A stretch of DNA of 64,000 nt from an uncultured Flavobacterium sp. (GTDB taxonomy: Bacteria; Bacteroidota; Bacteroidia; Flavobacteriales; Flavobacteriaceae): contig NZ_OY730255.1 of assembly GCF_963422545.1 (NCBI RefSeq), positions 105,713 through 169,712 on the forward strand. The letters run 5' to 3'. Position 1 is the first letter of the stretch; every line of letters begins with the position of its first letter. The position numbers and the translations under genes were made by a program. Under the pieces are notes generated by a model. It had not been told where the DNA came from and did no database searches. It worked only from the letters and a program-made list of their open reading frames with translations. Positions 52,400 through 61,936 of this stretch are shown in pieces.

Positions 52400-53125
52400 A
52401 TGAAATCTAAAACGCTAAAATCTATAACATTTTTACTTTTAATGTTAGTTGTAAGTCCTGCTTTATTTGCTCATGCTCTTTGGATCGAAACTAAAGCAAC
52501 CGGAACTAAAGGTAAAGCACAAGAAATCTCTGTTTTCTTTGGAGAATTTTCGGATAATGACATTACTGCTTCTGCAAAATGGTTCTCTGATCTAAAAGAT
52601 TTTTCCTTAGTTGTAATCAGTCCATCAAAAAAAGAAACTAAACTTTCTGCCACAGCTTTAGAAAATAAATATCAGGCTTTTTATATACCTGATGAAGATG
52701 GTATTTATACAATAGTTATGCATCACACAGTTAAAGATGTTTACAAAAACATGAAACTAGATTATAACTCAAGCGCAACAGTTACAATTGGTAATGCTAT
52801 TAAAGAAAAAGAAGCGATTACTAATACAAATAGCATTAGTTTATTCTCTAAAGATGCATCAACTGCTAAACAAAAAGCACTTATAAACGTAAATGCCTTA
52901 TACGAAGCTAAAGCTGCCAAAAAACAAAAAATAAAAGTTATTGCTCCTAATGGCTGGGAAAAAGAAATATCAAGCAATGAAAACGGAGAAATTTCATTTA
53001 CACCACTTTGGTCAGGAAATTATATGGTAGAATTTGCTTATACTGAAAAAACTGCCGGAGAACATAATGGCAAAAAATATGACGAAATCTGGAAAATGGC
53101 TACTTACTTAATTACTGTAAAATAG
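52400..53125 (+). CDS. DUF4198 periplasmic protein
   Basis: 241 residues with signal peptide MKSKTLKSITFLLLMLVV..FAHA. The mature protein begins HALWIETKATGTKGKAQEIS. Two beta domains follow: VFFGEFSDNDITASAKWFSD, DGIYTIVMHHTVKDVYK, and a second with VIAPNGWEKEISSNENGEIS and ..LWSGNYMVEFAYTEKTAG. This is the DUF4198 family (metal-linked, near TonB receptors and nickel/cobalt uptake). It is 250 bp ahead of a TonB-dependent receptor and separated by a terminator, so the two may share regulation but not one transcript. Confidence 0.85.
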   Translation: MKSKTLKSITFLLLMLVVSPALFAHALWIETKATGTKGKAQEISVFFGEFSDNDITASAKWFSDLKDFSLVVISPSKKETKLSATALENKYQAFYIPDEDGIYTIVMHHTVKDVYKNMKLDYNSSATVTIGNAIKEKEAITNTNSISLFSKDASTAKQKALINVNALYEAKAAKKQKIKVIAPNGWEKEISSNENGEISFTPLWSGNYMVEFAYTEKTAGEHNGKKYDEIWKMATYLITVK

Positions 53126-53149
53126 ATTGATTTCTGTCTGCTTCAATAA

Positions 53150-53179
53150 ACCTTGCTTATTTACAGCAAGTTTTTTTTT
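53150..53179 (+). terminator. Terminator
   Basis: CCTTGCT with AGCAAG around a 7-base loop, then T9. Confidence 0.88.
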
Positions 53180-53378
53180 CTTTTTGCTTAAAAAATGTCA
53201 GCTTCAATTATCAACAAAAACCATTTCACATATTATTTTTCCTTCAAATTTATTTCACAAATAATTAACATATAAACAGTTACAATATTAACCATAATTA
53301 ATCTAAATAAACTTTGCAAGAGAAGATGTAGCTATTTATATTTGCAAAAATTATTTTTACTTATTCTTAATAAACAAC

Positions 53379-55643
53379 ATGAAATATATTTTACTCTTCG
53401 GGTTTTCATTTTTAAGTTTAGCTTCTTATAGTCAAAACTATGCAAGTTCAGAAAACGGTTCGACTGTAAACGATACTGTAAGAAACAAAAAAGGAGAAAT
53501 TCTTAATGAGGTAATTATTACCAAAAGTAAAGAACCGAAACCAGTAACAGCGGTTCGTTCAGGATTAAAACCAATGGATAATCCGCAAACCATACAAGTT
53601 ATTGGTGCTGAAATCATCGAACAGCAACAAGCTATCAGATTAAGCGAAGTGGTAAAAAACATGAATGGTGTTTATGTATCATCAGCTCGTGGTGGTGCTC
53701 AGGAATCTTTTTTCTCAAGAGGATATGATATGTCTGCCAACAATATGTTCAAAAACGGATTCCGTTTTAATAGTGGTTCTATTCCTGAAATTTCTTCTTT
53801 AGAAAAAGTAGAATTTTTAAAAGGAAGTTCTGCTTTATTATACGGAAATGTTAATCCTGGTGGAATCTTAAATATGGTTACAAAAACGCCAAAATTTACT
53901 TCAGGTGGAGAAGTTTCTATGCAAATAGGAAGTTATTCTTACTATAAACCAGCTATTGATTTTTACGGACCTTTAAACAAATATATCGCTTACCGTTTTA
54001 CAGGTTCTTACGAAAACTCTCAAAGCTTTAGAGACGTTGTTAAAAACGAGCGTATTTATTTTAATCCTTCTTTTCTTTTTAATGTAACTCCTAAAACTCA
54101 AATTACAGTACAAGGAGATTATTTAAGTGCAGACTGGACTCCTGATTTTGGAACAGGAATTATAGGAAAAGAACTTGTAGATGTACCACGCAACAATTTT
54201 TATGGAGCGCTTTGGTCTAACGGAAACACAAAATCGGCAAGTGCTTCTGTTTTATTAAACCATAATTTTAATGACAATTGGAAACTAAATTTTAATTCTT
54301 CTTTCCAAAATTATGACAGAAATTCTAAATCTACTGCTCAATTATCAACTATAGATGCCAATGGTAATTGGACCAGACCATTAGTTCAGAATCAAAACTT
54401 GGAGAAAATATTTGGTGATCAATTAAGTTTACAAGGAATATTTAAAACAGGAAGCATCAAACATCAAATCTTTACTGGAGTAGATTATGAAAATTCATAT
54501 GCAACAGCTTATACTTATGGATTTTTTACTTCCCCAACATCTAATACACTTGCTACTTACGACACTATAAATCTTTACACTTTCGATCCTGCAAATCAAA
54601 GAACAGACGAACCAAATTCAAGAATTACAGCAATTGCTGATACAAAAACAGAACGTTTTGGAGCTTATGCTCAAGATTTGATTTCATTTACAGATCAAAT
54701 TAAACTTTTGGCAGGTATTCGTTGGTCTTGGCAACAATCGCAAGTAATTACAGATACTTATAAAGTTAATCCAACATCTGTTACAACTGTTGAAGCTGCA
54801 AAACGCGTTGACAAAGCTTTTTCACCAAAACTAGGTTTAGTTTATCAGCCAACAAGAAATACATCTTTGTTTGCAAGTTATTCTAACTCGTTTACACCAA
54901 ATAGCGGACTTACAGTTGATGGTAATATCATAGAATCTTCTATCATTGATCAATACGAAGCTGGTATCAAAAAAGATTTCTTTAAAGGGTTATTGAGTAC
55001 AAACGTAACTCTTTATCAAATTACGAACAGTAATTTAGCACAGACTGCACCTTATCAAGCTGATGGTGTTACGCCAAATACCGACACAAACATCAAAATG
55101 TTAGGTGGAGCTACAAAAAGTAAAGGTATTGAAGTTGATATTACAGCAACTCCTGTTGAAGGTTTGAATATTAATGCCGGTTATAGTTACAACGATATGC
55201 GTTACACTAAAACTTCTGGTACAAGCGGAAGTTTTGTTGAAGGAGATCGTGTAGCAAGAACTCCTCAAAACACAGCTAACTTAAGCTTTTTCTACAAAAT
55301 TCCTAGTGGATTATTAAAAGGAGTGACTGTTGGAGCAATTGGAAATTATGTTGGAGAGCGTTTAGGCGGATGGAATGATGATTATTTATGGACACCTGTT
55401 AAACCTACACCTACCAATCCAAAACCAGATCCGGCTTACATTGTAACAATCAGAGACCGTGATATTCCATTAGACGGATATACAACTATTGATGTCTCTG
55501 CGGGTTATGAATGGAGAAAGTTCTCGATATTATGTAGATTATCAAACATTACAAATGAATTGAATTATACTGTACACGAAAATTACAGTGTGAATCCAAT
55601 TGCACCACGTCAAATTATGACAAGCTTAAGATACAAATTCTAA
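53379..55643 (+). CDS. TonB-dependent siderophore receptor
   Basis: 754 residues. Signal peptide to about 18 (..SLASYS). A plug domain follows: RSGLKPMDNPQTIQVIGAEI, IRLSEVVKNMNGVYVSSARG, VEFLKGSSALLYGNVNPGGI. The barrel includes GVDYENSYATAYTYGFFT, LLAGIRWSWQQ and ends RQIMTSLRYKF with terminal Phe. It is FhuA/ferrichrome-type, without the CarboxypepD_reg domain of SusC-like receptors. It takes up Fe-siderophore with TonB energy. The upstream DUF4198 gene supports metal acquisition. Confidence 0.93.
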   Translation: MKYILLFGFSFLSLASYSQNYASSENGSTVNDTVRNKKGEILNEVIITKSKEPKPVTAVRSGLKPMDNPQTIQVIGAEIIEQQQAIRLSEVVKNMNGVYVSSARGGAQESFFSRGYDMSANNMFKNGFRFNSGSIPEISSLEKVEFLKGSSALLYGNVNPGGILNMVTKTPKFTSGGEVSMQIGSYSYYKPAIDFYGPLNKYIAYRFTGSYENSQSFRDVVKNERIYFNPSFLFNVTPKTQITVQGDYLSADWTPDFGTGIIGKELVDVPRNNFYGALWSNGNTKSASASVLLNHNFNDNWKLNFNSSFQNYDRNSKSTAQLSTIDANGNWTRPLVQNQNLEKIFGDQLSLQGIFKTGSIKHQIFTGVDYENSYATAYTYGFFTSPTSNTLATYDTINLYTFDPANQRTDEPNSRITAIADTKTERFGAYAQDLISFTDQIKLLAGIRWSWQQSQVITDTYKVNPTSVTTVEAAKRVDKAFSPKLGLVYQPTRNTSLFASYSNSFTPNSGLTVDGNIIESSIIDQYEAGIKKDFFKGLLSTNVTLYQITNSNLAQTAPYQADGVTPNTDTNIKMLGGATKSKGIEVDITATPVEGLNINAGYSYNDMRYTKTSGTSGSFVEGDRVARTPQNTANLSFFYKIPSGLLKGVTVGAIGNYVGERLGGWNDDYLWTPVKPTPTNPKPDPAYIVTIRDRDIPLDGYTTIDVSAGYEWRKFSILCRLSNITNELNYTVHENYSVNPIAPRQIMTSLRYKF

Positions 55644-55731
55644 GATATTTGAATTAAACTTTAATTCAACAAAACTTTTTCTGGATCTTTCATTTTTGAA
55701 AAACAGAGGAAGTTTTGCTTCTAAATAGAAC

Positions 55732-55763
55732 AAAACCTCATTTATTACTAAATGAGGTTTTTT
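55732..55763 (+). terminator. Terminator of the siderophore receptor gene
   Basis: AAAACCTCATTT pairs with AAATGAGGTTTT around ATTACT, then TTG. Confidence 0.92.
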
Positions 55764-55846
55764 GTTTTCACAAAAGAAAGTCTTTTAATTATATCTATTT
55801 TTGCCAAATATATACTTCCGATTATCTTAAAATAAAAATTCAAAAC

Positions 55847-57160
55847 ATGTCAGATTCCAAGAAAAACCAATTACAAAAAAGCCTCGGTTTAAGTTTTAAC
55901 ATCGCCGTTTTAATTGGAGGAACCATTGGAGTTGGAATTCTGCGAACTCCCGGAACAATTGCATCTCTGCTAGATAATTATTGGCTCATTATTGCATCTT
56001 GGCTTTTTGGCGGTTTATTTGTTTTAATAGGCGCAAATTCTTATGCAGAACTGGCCACAATGCTTCCTAAGGCCGGAGGATCTTACAATTATATCAAGAA
56101 AGCTTTTGGTAATTATGCCGGATTCCTTTCAGGTTGGTTTGATTATATTACCAACGCAATTCCGCCCGCTTTTTACTGCATTGTAATCAGTGAGTATATT
56201 ATTATTTTATTTCCTGGTCTCAAAAATTATTCGACCGAAATGGCAATTTCGCTACTAATTGCCTTTGTATTATTACACTTAAGTGGAGTAAAAAACGGAA
56301 GTGCCATTCAGCAAATTACCAGTTTCCTAAAAGTGATTTGTTTTTTTGCTTTGGTTGTGGCCTGCTTTATGTATTCGGGTGTTAAACTGGCACCAATTCC
56401 AAAAGATAATGCGGCAGTTCAAATTGGCTTACTGTTTGGATTTTTTAAATCTCTTCAGCTCATCATCGGGACTTATAATGGCTGGAACGGTGTTTGCTTT
56501 TTTGCTGAAGAAAATGATGATCCGGGTAAAAATATTCCGAAATCATTATACAGCGGCGTTTTGCTTGTAATATCTATTTATGTTTTAATAAATGTTGCCT
56601 TTTTCTATGTTTTACCAATTGAAACTATTGCAAAATCTAATTTGGCTGCAGCCGATGTCGCCAATATTATTTTTGGAAAAAACGGAGCCATTATCGTTAC
56701 CGTAATTTCGATTTTCTCTTTGATCAGTATTCTGAATGCTTTTATGATGATTCCTCCAAGAATCTTATACGGACTAAGTCGCGATGGTTTTTTTATCGAA
56801 AAAGGAACAACGGTAAACAAAGGCGGAACTCCAATTGTTGCTCTTTTGGTTTCATCTGTATTTAGTTTATTTCTGATTTGTATTGGTTCATTCGAAGTCT
56901 TGTTTTCGTTTGCAGCCTTTACTTCTATTATCGTTTGGGGATTGTCTTATTGTTCCCTATTAAAACTAAGAGTTTCTGAACCTGATTTACCAAGACCTTA
57001 TCGCTCATTTTGGTATCCGTGGACAACTATTTTGGCAATTTTAGTTTCATTGGCGCTATTAATTGGTTTTGTATTTAGTGATCCCAAAAGCTTTATAATT
57101 ATTGTTGGTATTACATTGATTTCTTATCCTTTGTTTTTGTTTTTGAATAGAAAGAAGTAA
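55847..57160 (+). CDS. APC-family amino acid permease
   Basis: 437 residues from MSDSKKNQLQKSLG. The in-frame GTG/ATG-like start at 55715 is rejected because it would run through the previous gene's terminator. About 12 helices. The APC signature is at TM1: NIAVLIGGTIGVGILRTPGT. Also ANSYAELATMLPKAGGSYNY (TM3 region) and FFAEENDDPGKNIPKSLYSG, typical of the APC/LAT branch. It imports or exchanges amino acids at the inner membrane; substrate unknown. Confidence 0.93.
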   Translation: MSDSKKNQLQKSLGLSFNIAVLIGGTIGVGILRTPGTIASLLDNYWLIIASWLFGGLFVLIGANSYAELATMLPKAGGSYNYIKKAFGNYAGFLSGWFDYITNAIPPAFYCIVISEYIIILFPGLKNYSTEMAISLLIAFVLLHLSGVKNGSAIQQITSFLKVICFFALVVACFMYSGVKLAPIPKDNAAVQIGLLFGFFKSLQLIIGTYNGWNGVCFFAEENDDPGKNIPKSLYSGVLLVISIYVLINVAFFYVLPIETIAKSNLAAADVANIIFGKNGAIIVTVISIFSLISILNAFMMIPPRILYGLSRDGFFIEKGTTVNKGGTPIVALLVSSVFSLFLICIGSFEVLFSFAAFTSIIVWGLSYCSLLKLRVSEPDLPRPYRSFWYPWTTILAILVSLALLIGFVFSDPKSFIIIVGITLISYPLFLFLNRKK

Positions 57161-57229
57161 AAATAAATTTACTAATGACATAGGGTTGTCATCAGGTGTA
57201 ATTTACTTTGTAATCTAAACAGACAAAAA

Positions 57230-57853
57230 ATGGATAAATTAGACTTAACAAAGACAGATAAGGTATATTATACCGCTACAACGAAACCTCAATTAATTCA
57301 TATTGAAAAAGCTCATTATTTATCAATTGTAGGTAAAGGTGATCCATCAGAATCAGCTTTTTCAGATAATATTCAGGCATTGTATGCAACAGCTTATGCC
57401 ATAAAATTTATATTCAAAGCCTCAAATAATGATTTTGTGGTTCCTAAACTTGAAGGTTTATGGAGTTTTGATGAAGAAAAATACAGCAATATTTCTATGG
57501 ATGAAGCACCTTCAAAAATCCCCAGAAGCGAATGGAATTACAGACTTATGATCCGTATGCCCGATTTTGTCACCAAAGAACAAGTTGAAACTGCTATTGA
57601 TATTGTCACCACCAAAAAGCAAATAAAATTAGCAAGCAAAATCGAATTTTATGAAATGACAGAAGGTAAAGTAATCCAAATTCTTCATGTTGGTCCTTTT
57701 GATAATGAACCTGAAACGCTTAAACTAATTCAGGCCTTTTCTAAAGAAAACAATTTGCAGAAAAACGGAACGCATCATGAAATCTATTTATCTGATTTCC
57801 GTAAAACTTCGCCGGATAAATTGAAAACAATACTAAGAGAACCCGTTAAATAG
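57230..57853 (+). CDS. GyrI-like small-molecule-binding protein
   Basis: 207 residues, soluble. PQLIHIEKAHYLSIVGKGDP, SDNIQALYATAYAIKFIFKA, KLEGLWSFDEEKYSNISMDE, EWNYRLMIRMPDFVTKEQVE, IQILHVGPFDNEPETLKLIQ, and YLSDFRKTSPDKLKTILREP are the GyrI-like domain (PF06445; Lin2189 group). It probably binds hydrophobic drugs or metabolites; some members hydrolyse reactive small molecules. It has no DNA-binding part. TAnnTTTG-like TAATTTAC precedes it. Confidence 0.9.
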   Translation: MDKLDLTKTDKVYYTATTKPQLIHIEKAHYLSIVGKGDPSESAFSDNIQALYATAYAIKFIFKASNNDFVVPKLEGLWSFDEEKYSNISMDEAPSKIPRSEWNYRLMIRMPDFVTKEQVETAIDIVTTKKQIKLASKIEFYEMTEGKVIQILHVGPFDNEPETLKLIQAFSKENNLQKNGTHHEIYLSDFRKTSPDKLKTILREPVK

Positions 57854-57868
57854 AACTTATTTAAATAC

Positions 57869-57906
57869 AAAAATCCCAATACTAAATTTCAGTATTGGGA
57901 TTTTTT
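57869..57906. terminator. Bidirectional terminator
   Basis: AAAAATCCCAATACT pairs with AGTATTGGGATTTTT, between convergent genes. Confidence 0.93.
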
Positions 57907-57928
57907 ATTTTAAAAGTAAACCTGATTT

Positions 57929-60562
57929 TTATTTCAAACCAGCAATACTTTGTTCAATTGTTGTAATTTTTGCTAAAGCATCAGCTTCTTTTTGTCTTTC
58001 GTTAGCCAAAACTTTTTCTGGTGCTCCGCCAACAAATTTCTCATTTGATAATTTTGCCTGAACTGATTTTAAGAAACCTTGCGTATAAACCAACTCTGCA
58101 GTAAGTTTTGCAATTTCTTCTTCAACGTTGATATTTCCTGAAATCGGAATGAAATATTCATTTGATTTTACACGGAAAGATAATGCTCCGTCAACTTTAG
58201 CTGAAACATATTCGAAAGCTGAAATATTCCCTAATTTCGTTACGATTGAATCAAAATAAGTCGTGATATTTTCACTATTGATTGCTTTTAGTTCGATAGC
58301 ATCTTTAAACGGAATATTTTTATCTTTTCTGATGGTTCTAATTCCTGAAATTACTTCAATTGTACTTTCAAAATCAGAAATTAAAGTCGCATTAAACGGT
58401 TTTAATTCTGGCCAAGTCGAAACAATTAAAGCTTCTTCCGGAGTTCTGTCAGCAATTAAATGCCAAATTTCCTCTGTTAAGAAAGGCATAAACGGATGAA
58501 GCAATTTCAAGTTACTTTCTAACATTTCGATTGCTTTATCAAATGTTGCTTTATCAATTGGTTGTTGATATGCCGGTTTAATCATCTCTAAAAACCAAGA
58601 GCAGAAATCATCCCAAACCAATTTATAAATTGCCATCAATGAATCAGAAATTCTGTATTTCTCGAAATTATCTTCAATATCAACTAATGTTTGCTGCAAT
58701 TTCGCTTCATACCATTCGATTGCTACTTTTGATGATTCAGGCTGCGCGATAGTTTCTGAAACTTCCCAACCTTTAATCAATTTAAAGGCATTCCAGATTT
58801 TATTTGAGAATGCTTTTCCTTGATTACATAATTCTTCATCAAACATAATATCGTTTCCTGCAGAAGCACTCAAAAGTAATCCTACACGAACTCCATCTGC
58901 ACCAAATTTATCAATCAAGTCTAAAGGATCAGGAGAGTTTCCTAATGATTTAGACATTTTACGACGTTGTTTGTCACGAACTAAACCTGTTAAATACACA
59001 TTTGTAAAAGGTTTTTCGCCTGCATATTCATAACCTGCAATAATCATTCTCGCAACCCAGAAAAACAAAATATCCGGACCTGTTACCAAGTCGTTTGTTG
59101 GATAATAATATTTATAATCTGCACTTTCAGGATCCATAATTCCACCAAAAACTGACATTGGCCATAACCAAGACGAAAACCAAGTGTCTAATGCATCAAC
59201 ATCTTGTTTTAAGTCAGATGTTGTAAGTGAATTGTTAGATGTTCTTTCTTGTGCTAATTTTAATGCATCTTCGATGTTTTCTGCAACTACAAAATCTTCT
59301 TTTCCGTCTCCATAATAATAAGCGGGAATTTGTTGTCCCCACCATAACTGACGAGAAATATTCCAATCACGGATATTGTTTAACCAATGCGCGTAAGTGT
59401 TCTCAAAACGTTTTGGGTGTAATTTAATATCACCATCAACCAAAACAGATTGGATTGCAGGTTTTACTAAATCTTCCATTTTCAAGAACCATTGATCTGA
59501 TAATCTTGGCTCAATTACGGCTTTGGTTCTTTCAGATGTTCCAACTTTATTTAAATGGATTTCGGTCTTCGCCAAAGCTCCAATTTCTTCTAATTCTTTT
59601 GCAATTTCGGTACGGACTACAAAACGGTCTTTTCCCTGATAATGCAATCCGAAACTATTTAGCGTAGCATCTTCATTAAAAATATCAACGATTTCAAGAT
59701 TGTGCTTCTCTCCTAACGTTTTGTCATTCATATCGTGCGCCGGAGTCACTTTCAAACATCCGGTTCCGAATTCAACATCTACATATTCATCTTCAATAAT
59801 CGGAATTACTCTTCCGCAAATAGGAACAATTGCTTTTTTACCTTTTAAATGTGTAAAACGCTCATCATTTGGATTGATACAGATTGCTGTATCTCCAAAA
59901 ATAGTTTCAGGACGAGTTGTGGCAATGGTTAAAAATTCCTCAGTTCCCTCAATTTTATATTTTAAGAAAAATAATTTTCCTTGTTGTTCTTCATAAATAA
60001 CTTCTTCGTCAGACAAAGTTGTTTTAGCTTCCGGATCCCAGTTTACCATTCGGTATCCTCTATAAATTAATCCTTTGTTGTATAAATCAACAAATGACTT
60101 AATTACTGAAGCTGACATATCAGGATCCATCGTAAATTTGGTTCTTTCCCAATCGCAGGAAGCTCCTAACTTTTTAAGCTGATCAAGGATTACTCCACCA
60201 TATTTATCTGTCCATTCCCAAGCGTGCGCTAAAAATTCTTCGCGGGTTAAATCATTTTTATTGATTCCCTCTGCTTTTAATTTAGCTACAACTTTTGCTT
60301 CGGTTGCAATCGATGCATGATCTGTTCCGGGAACCCAACAAGCATTGAAACCTTTAAGACGCGCTCTACGAATCAAAACATCCTGAATTGTATTGTTCAA
60401 CATGTGACCCATATGTAAGACACCAGTGACGTTTGGAGGAGGAATTACAATAGTATACGGCGTTCTGTGATCTGGTTCTGAATGAAAATAGTTGTTTTTC
60501 ATCCAGTAATCATACCATTTGTTCTCAATCGTCTTAGCGTCAAATTGTGCTGGAATTGTCAT
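57929..60562 (-). CDS. valS: Valyl-tRNA synthetase
   Basis: 877 residues, full length for bacterial ValRS. Class I signatures: PPNVTGVLHMGHMLNN with HMGH at 50-53, and KQRRKMSKSLGNSPDPLDL with KMSKS. The editing domain holds LTIATTRPETIFGDTAICIN. The C-terminal coiled coil (EEIAKLTAELVYTQGFLKSV, ..NERQKEADALAKITTIEQS) clamps tRNA. It charges tRNA-Val in the cytosol. It is monocistronic with AACGATTAA repeats between it and DUF1573. No T-box is seen. Confidence 0.97.
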   Translation of the reverse strand: MTIPAQFDAKTIENKWYDYWMKNNYFHSEPDHRTPYTIVIPPPNVTGVLHMGHMLNNTIQDVLIRRARLKGFNACWVPGTDHASIATEAKVVAKLKAEGINKNDLTREEFLAHAWEWTDKYGGVILDQLKKLGASCDWERTKFTMDPDMSASVIKSFVDLYNKGLIYRGYRMVNWDPEAKTTLSDEEVIYEEQQGKLFFLKYKIEGTEEFLTIATTRPETIFGDTAICINPNDERFTHLKGKKAIVPICGRVIPIIEDEYVDVEFGTGCLKVTPAHDMNDKTLGEKHNLEIVDIFNEDATLNSFGLHYQGKDRFVVRTEIAKELEEIGALAKTEIHLNKVGTSERTKAVIEPRLSDQWFLKMEDLVKPAIQSVLVDGDIKLHPKRFENTYAHWLNNIRDWNISRQLWWGQQIPAYYYGDGKEDFVVAENIEDALKLAQERTSNNSLTTSDLKQDVDALDTWFSSWLWPMSVFGGIMDPESADYKYYYPTNDLVTGPDILFFWVARMIIAGYEYAGEKPFTNVYLTGLVRDKQRRKMSKSLGNSPDPLDLIDKFGADGVRVGLLLSASAGNDIMFDEELCNQGKAFSNKIWNAFKLIKGWEVSETIAQPESSKVAIEWYEAKLQQTLVDIEDNFEKYRISDSLMAIYKLVWDDFCSWFLEMIKPAYQQPIDKATFDKAIEMLESNLKLLHPFMPFLTEEIWHLIADRTPEEALIVSTWPELKPFNATLISDFESTIEVISGIRTIRKDKNIPFKDAIELKAINSENITTYFDSIVTKLGNISAFEYVSAKVDGALSFRVKSNEYFIPISGNINVEEEIAKLTAELVYTQGFLKSVQAKLSNEKFVGGAPEKVLANERQKEADALAKITTIEQSIAGLK

Positions 60563-60564
60563 TT

Positions 60565-60665
60565 AAATAGGTTGTTTAATCGTTAATTCGTTTAATCGTT
60601 AATTTGTTATTTGTTTAATCGTTTTGAGTGATTCAGTTAAACGATTAAACAGTTAAACAAATTAA
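60565..60665. repeat. AACGATTAA-type dispersed repeat
   Basis: tgtttaatcgttaattcgtt, taatcgttaatttgttattt and gttaaacgattaaacagtta form imperfect direct and inverted copies. Same type as 23918-24000. Confidence 0.6.
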
Positions 60666-60715
60666 CCAAAAACTTTGGTTCAATTTTTGTAATTATAACT
60701 GACAGCAAAAGTAAA

Positions 60716-60723
60716 TAATTAAA
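60716..60723 (-). promoter_or_regulatory. -7 promoter element for valS
   Basis: Minus strand TACTTTTG followed by C matches TAnnTTTG. The leader would run through the repeat block. Confidence 0.4.
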
Positions 60724-60802
60724 GACACTATAAAAAGCGAAATAAAAATTTGTGTATTAATTAAAACAAAGTATATTTACTTACAACTTAAAACAATTTC
60801 AA

Positions 60803-61183
60803 ATGAAAAATGTTGCCACTTTTATTGTAATCGCATTGTTTTCTACAATTGGTTATGCACAAAACGGCCCAAAAATTGAATTTGCAGCCCCAGACAACAC
60901 AATCGATTATGGAAAAATTTCTAAGGGTGATAATGGACTCCGCTCTTTTGAATTTACTAACACCGGAGATGCGCCACTATTAATTACTGCTGCAGAATCT
61001 ACCGTAAGTTCAGTTATCGTTACAAAACCTGCGGCAGCTATTTTGCCAGGTAAAAAAGGGAAAATTGATGTAAAATACAATATGGCTTCCGGTCCTATTC
61101 GTAAAACAATTACAGTTGAAACCAATGCTGTAAACTACCCTGACGGTAGAGTTGCCTTAAAAATTAAAGGAGAAGTTTTATAG
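60803..61183 (+). CDS. DUF1573 exported protein
   Basis: 126 residues with signal peptide MKNVATFIVIALFSTIGYAQ. The mature part is an ASH-like immunoglobulin domain: IDYGKISKGDNGLRSFEFTN, TGDAPLLITAAESTVSSVIV, LPGKKGKIDVKYNMASGPIR, KTITVETNAVNYPDGRVAL. DUF1573 is common in Bacteroidota periplasm or surface; role unknown. A double terminator follows. Confidence 0.9.
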   Translation: MKNVATFIVIALFSTIGYAQNGPKIEFAAPDNTIDYGKISKGDNGLRSFEFTNTGDAPLLITAAESTVSSVIVTKPAAAILPGKKGKIDVKYNMASGPIRKTITVETNAVNYPDGRVALKIKGEVL

Positions 61184-61207
61184 AAAAACAAAAATCTAAA
61201 AAATAGT

Positions 61208-61242
61208 AAAAGCCGTTTCTAATAGTAGAAACGGCTTTTTTT
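61208..61242 (+). terminator. Terminator of the DUF1573 gene
   Basis: AAAAGCCGTTTC pairs with GAAACGGCTTTT around TAATAGTA. Confidence 0.93.
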
Positions 61243-61264
61243 ATGAATACAATTCTTCTGGATT

Positions 61265-61297
61265 AAACCCGACAGGTTTTAAAAACCTGTCGGGTTT
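61265..61297. terminator. Bidirectional ACCCGACAG terminator, copy 2
   Basis: AAACCCGACAGGTTTT and its complement AAAACCTGTCGGGTTT overlap at an A core. Same hairpin at 61887 and, variant, at 25059. Confidence 0.9.
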
Positions 61298-61311
61298 CAG
61301 AAGGATCTGTT

Positions 61312-61794
61312 TTATTTACCAACGCAATCAACACTATCAAATTTATACTTCACATTTACAAAATCAATTGGTTTATCTTTTACCAAATAAGTAACACCCA
61401 TTGTAGTTTGCATGGTTCCGTTTCCTAAAATAAGTTGTTTGTCATGTTTTAAAAATGCCATTGGATTCTTGAACTTTGTGTTTTTATTTGCTGTATCAAC
61501 AAAAGTATAATCTACAAATAAGGTATCGCCTTTAAATTCTCCTGCAACCTCGCCTGTTCTTTCTGGTGCATTAGCAACTTTCATCACCATATCGCCGGAT
61601 ATTTTTCCGTTTTTCAGCATATTTACTTTTAAATCAATTGTATCCTTTTCATATATCGCTTTATAACACTGAACACTTACAACTTTTTCTCCTTCTGCTT
61701 TTGCTGCTTCAAGTTCTTTTTGTTTTTCATCGTTTTTACAGCTTTGGAATCCAATGCAAGCTATAAGCAAGCAAAACATAACTGGTTTTTTCAT
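61312..61794 (-). CDS. Lipoprotein, hypothetical
   Basis: 160 residues. Lipobox IGFQSC gives Cys19. A charged linker (KNDEKQKELEAAKAEGEKVV) precedes a beta-rich domain: CYKAIYEKDTIDLKVNMLKN, GKISGDMVMKVANAPERTGE, VAGEFKGDTLFVDYTF and ..MGVTYLVKDKP. The 'Y..D...L......G.isG.l.......r.GtieG.fkGdtL..dY.f' scheme is shared by many Bacteroidota lipoproteins. No specific function. Flanked by copies 2 and 3 of the same terminator. Confidence 0.78.
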   Translation of the reverse strand: MKKPVMFCLLIACIGFQSCKNDEKQKELEAAKAEGEKVVSVQCYKAIYEKDTIDLKVNMLKNGKISGDMVMKVANAPERTGEVAGEFKGDTLFVDYTFVDTANKNTKFKNPMAFLKHDKQLILGNGTMQTTMGVTYLVKDKPIDFVNVKYKFDSVDCVGK

Positions 61795-61886
61795 AATTAA
61801 ATATTTTTAAGTTCATTGTTATTTTATAAAATTAAATAAAAAAGAAGCCAAAAAAAAGGCTTCTAAATTAAATTCATCTTTTTTAT

Positions 61887-61920
61887 TAAACCCGACAGGT
61901 TTTAAAAACCTGTCGGGTTT
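61887..61920 (-). terminator. ACCCGACAG terminator, copy 3
   Basis: AAACCCGACAGGTTTT with AAAACCTGTCGGGTTT, just after the OmpA-family stop at 61937. A second stem AGAAGCC/GGCTTCT (61842-61866) follows. Confidence 0.9.
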
Positions 61921-61936
61921 AACATCGAGAATAAAT

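Noticed and set aside
55715..55846. N-terminal extension of the APC permease
   Set aside because: It would be translated through the siderophore receptor's terminator and has no APC-like sequence; MSDSKKNQ at 55847 is the natural start.
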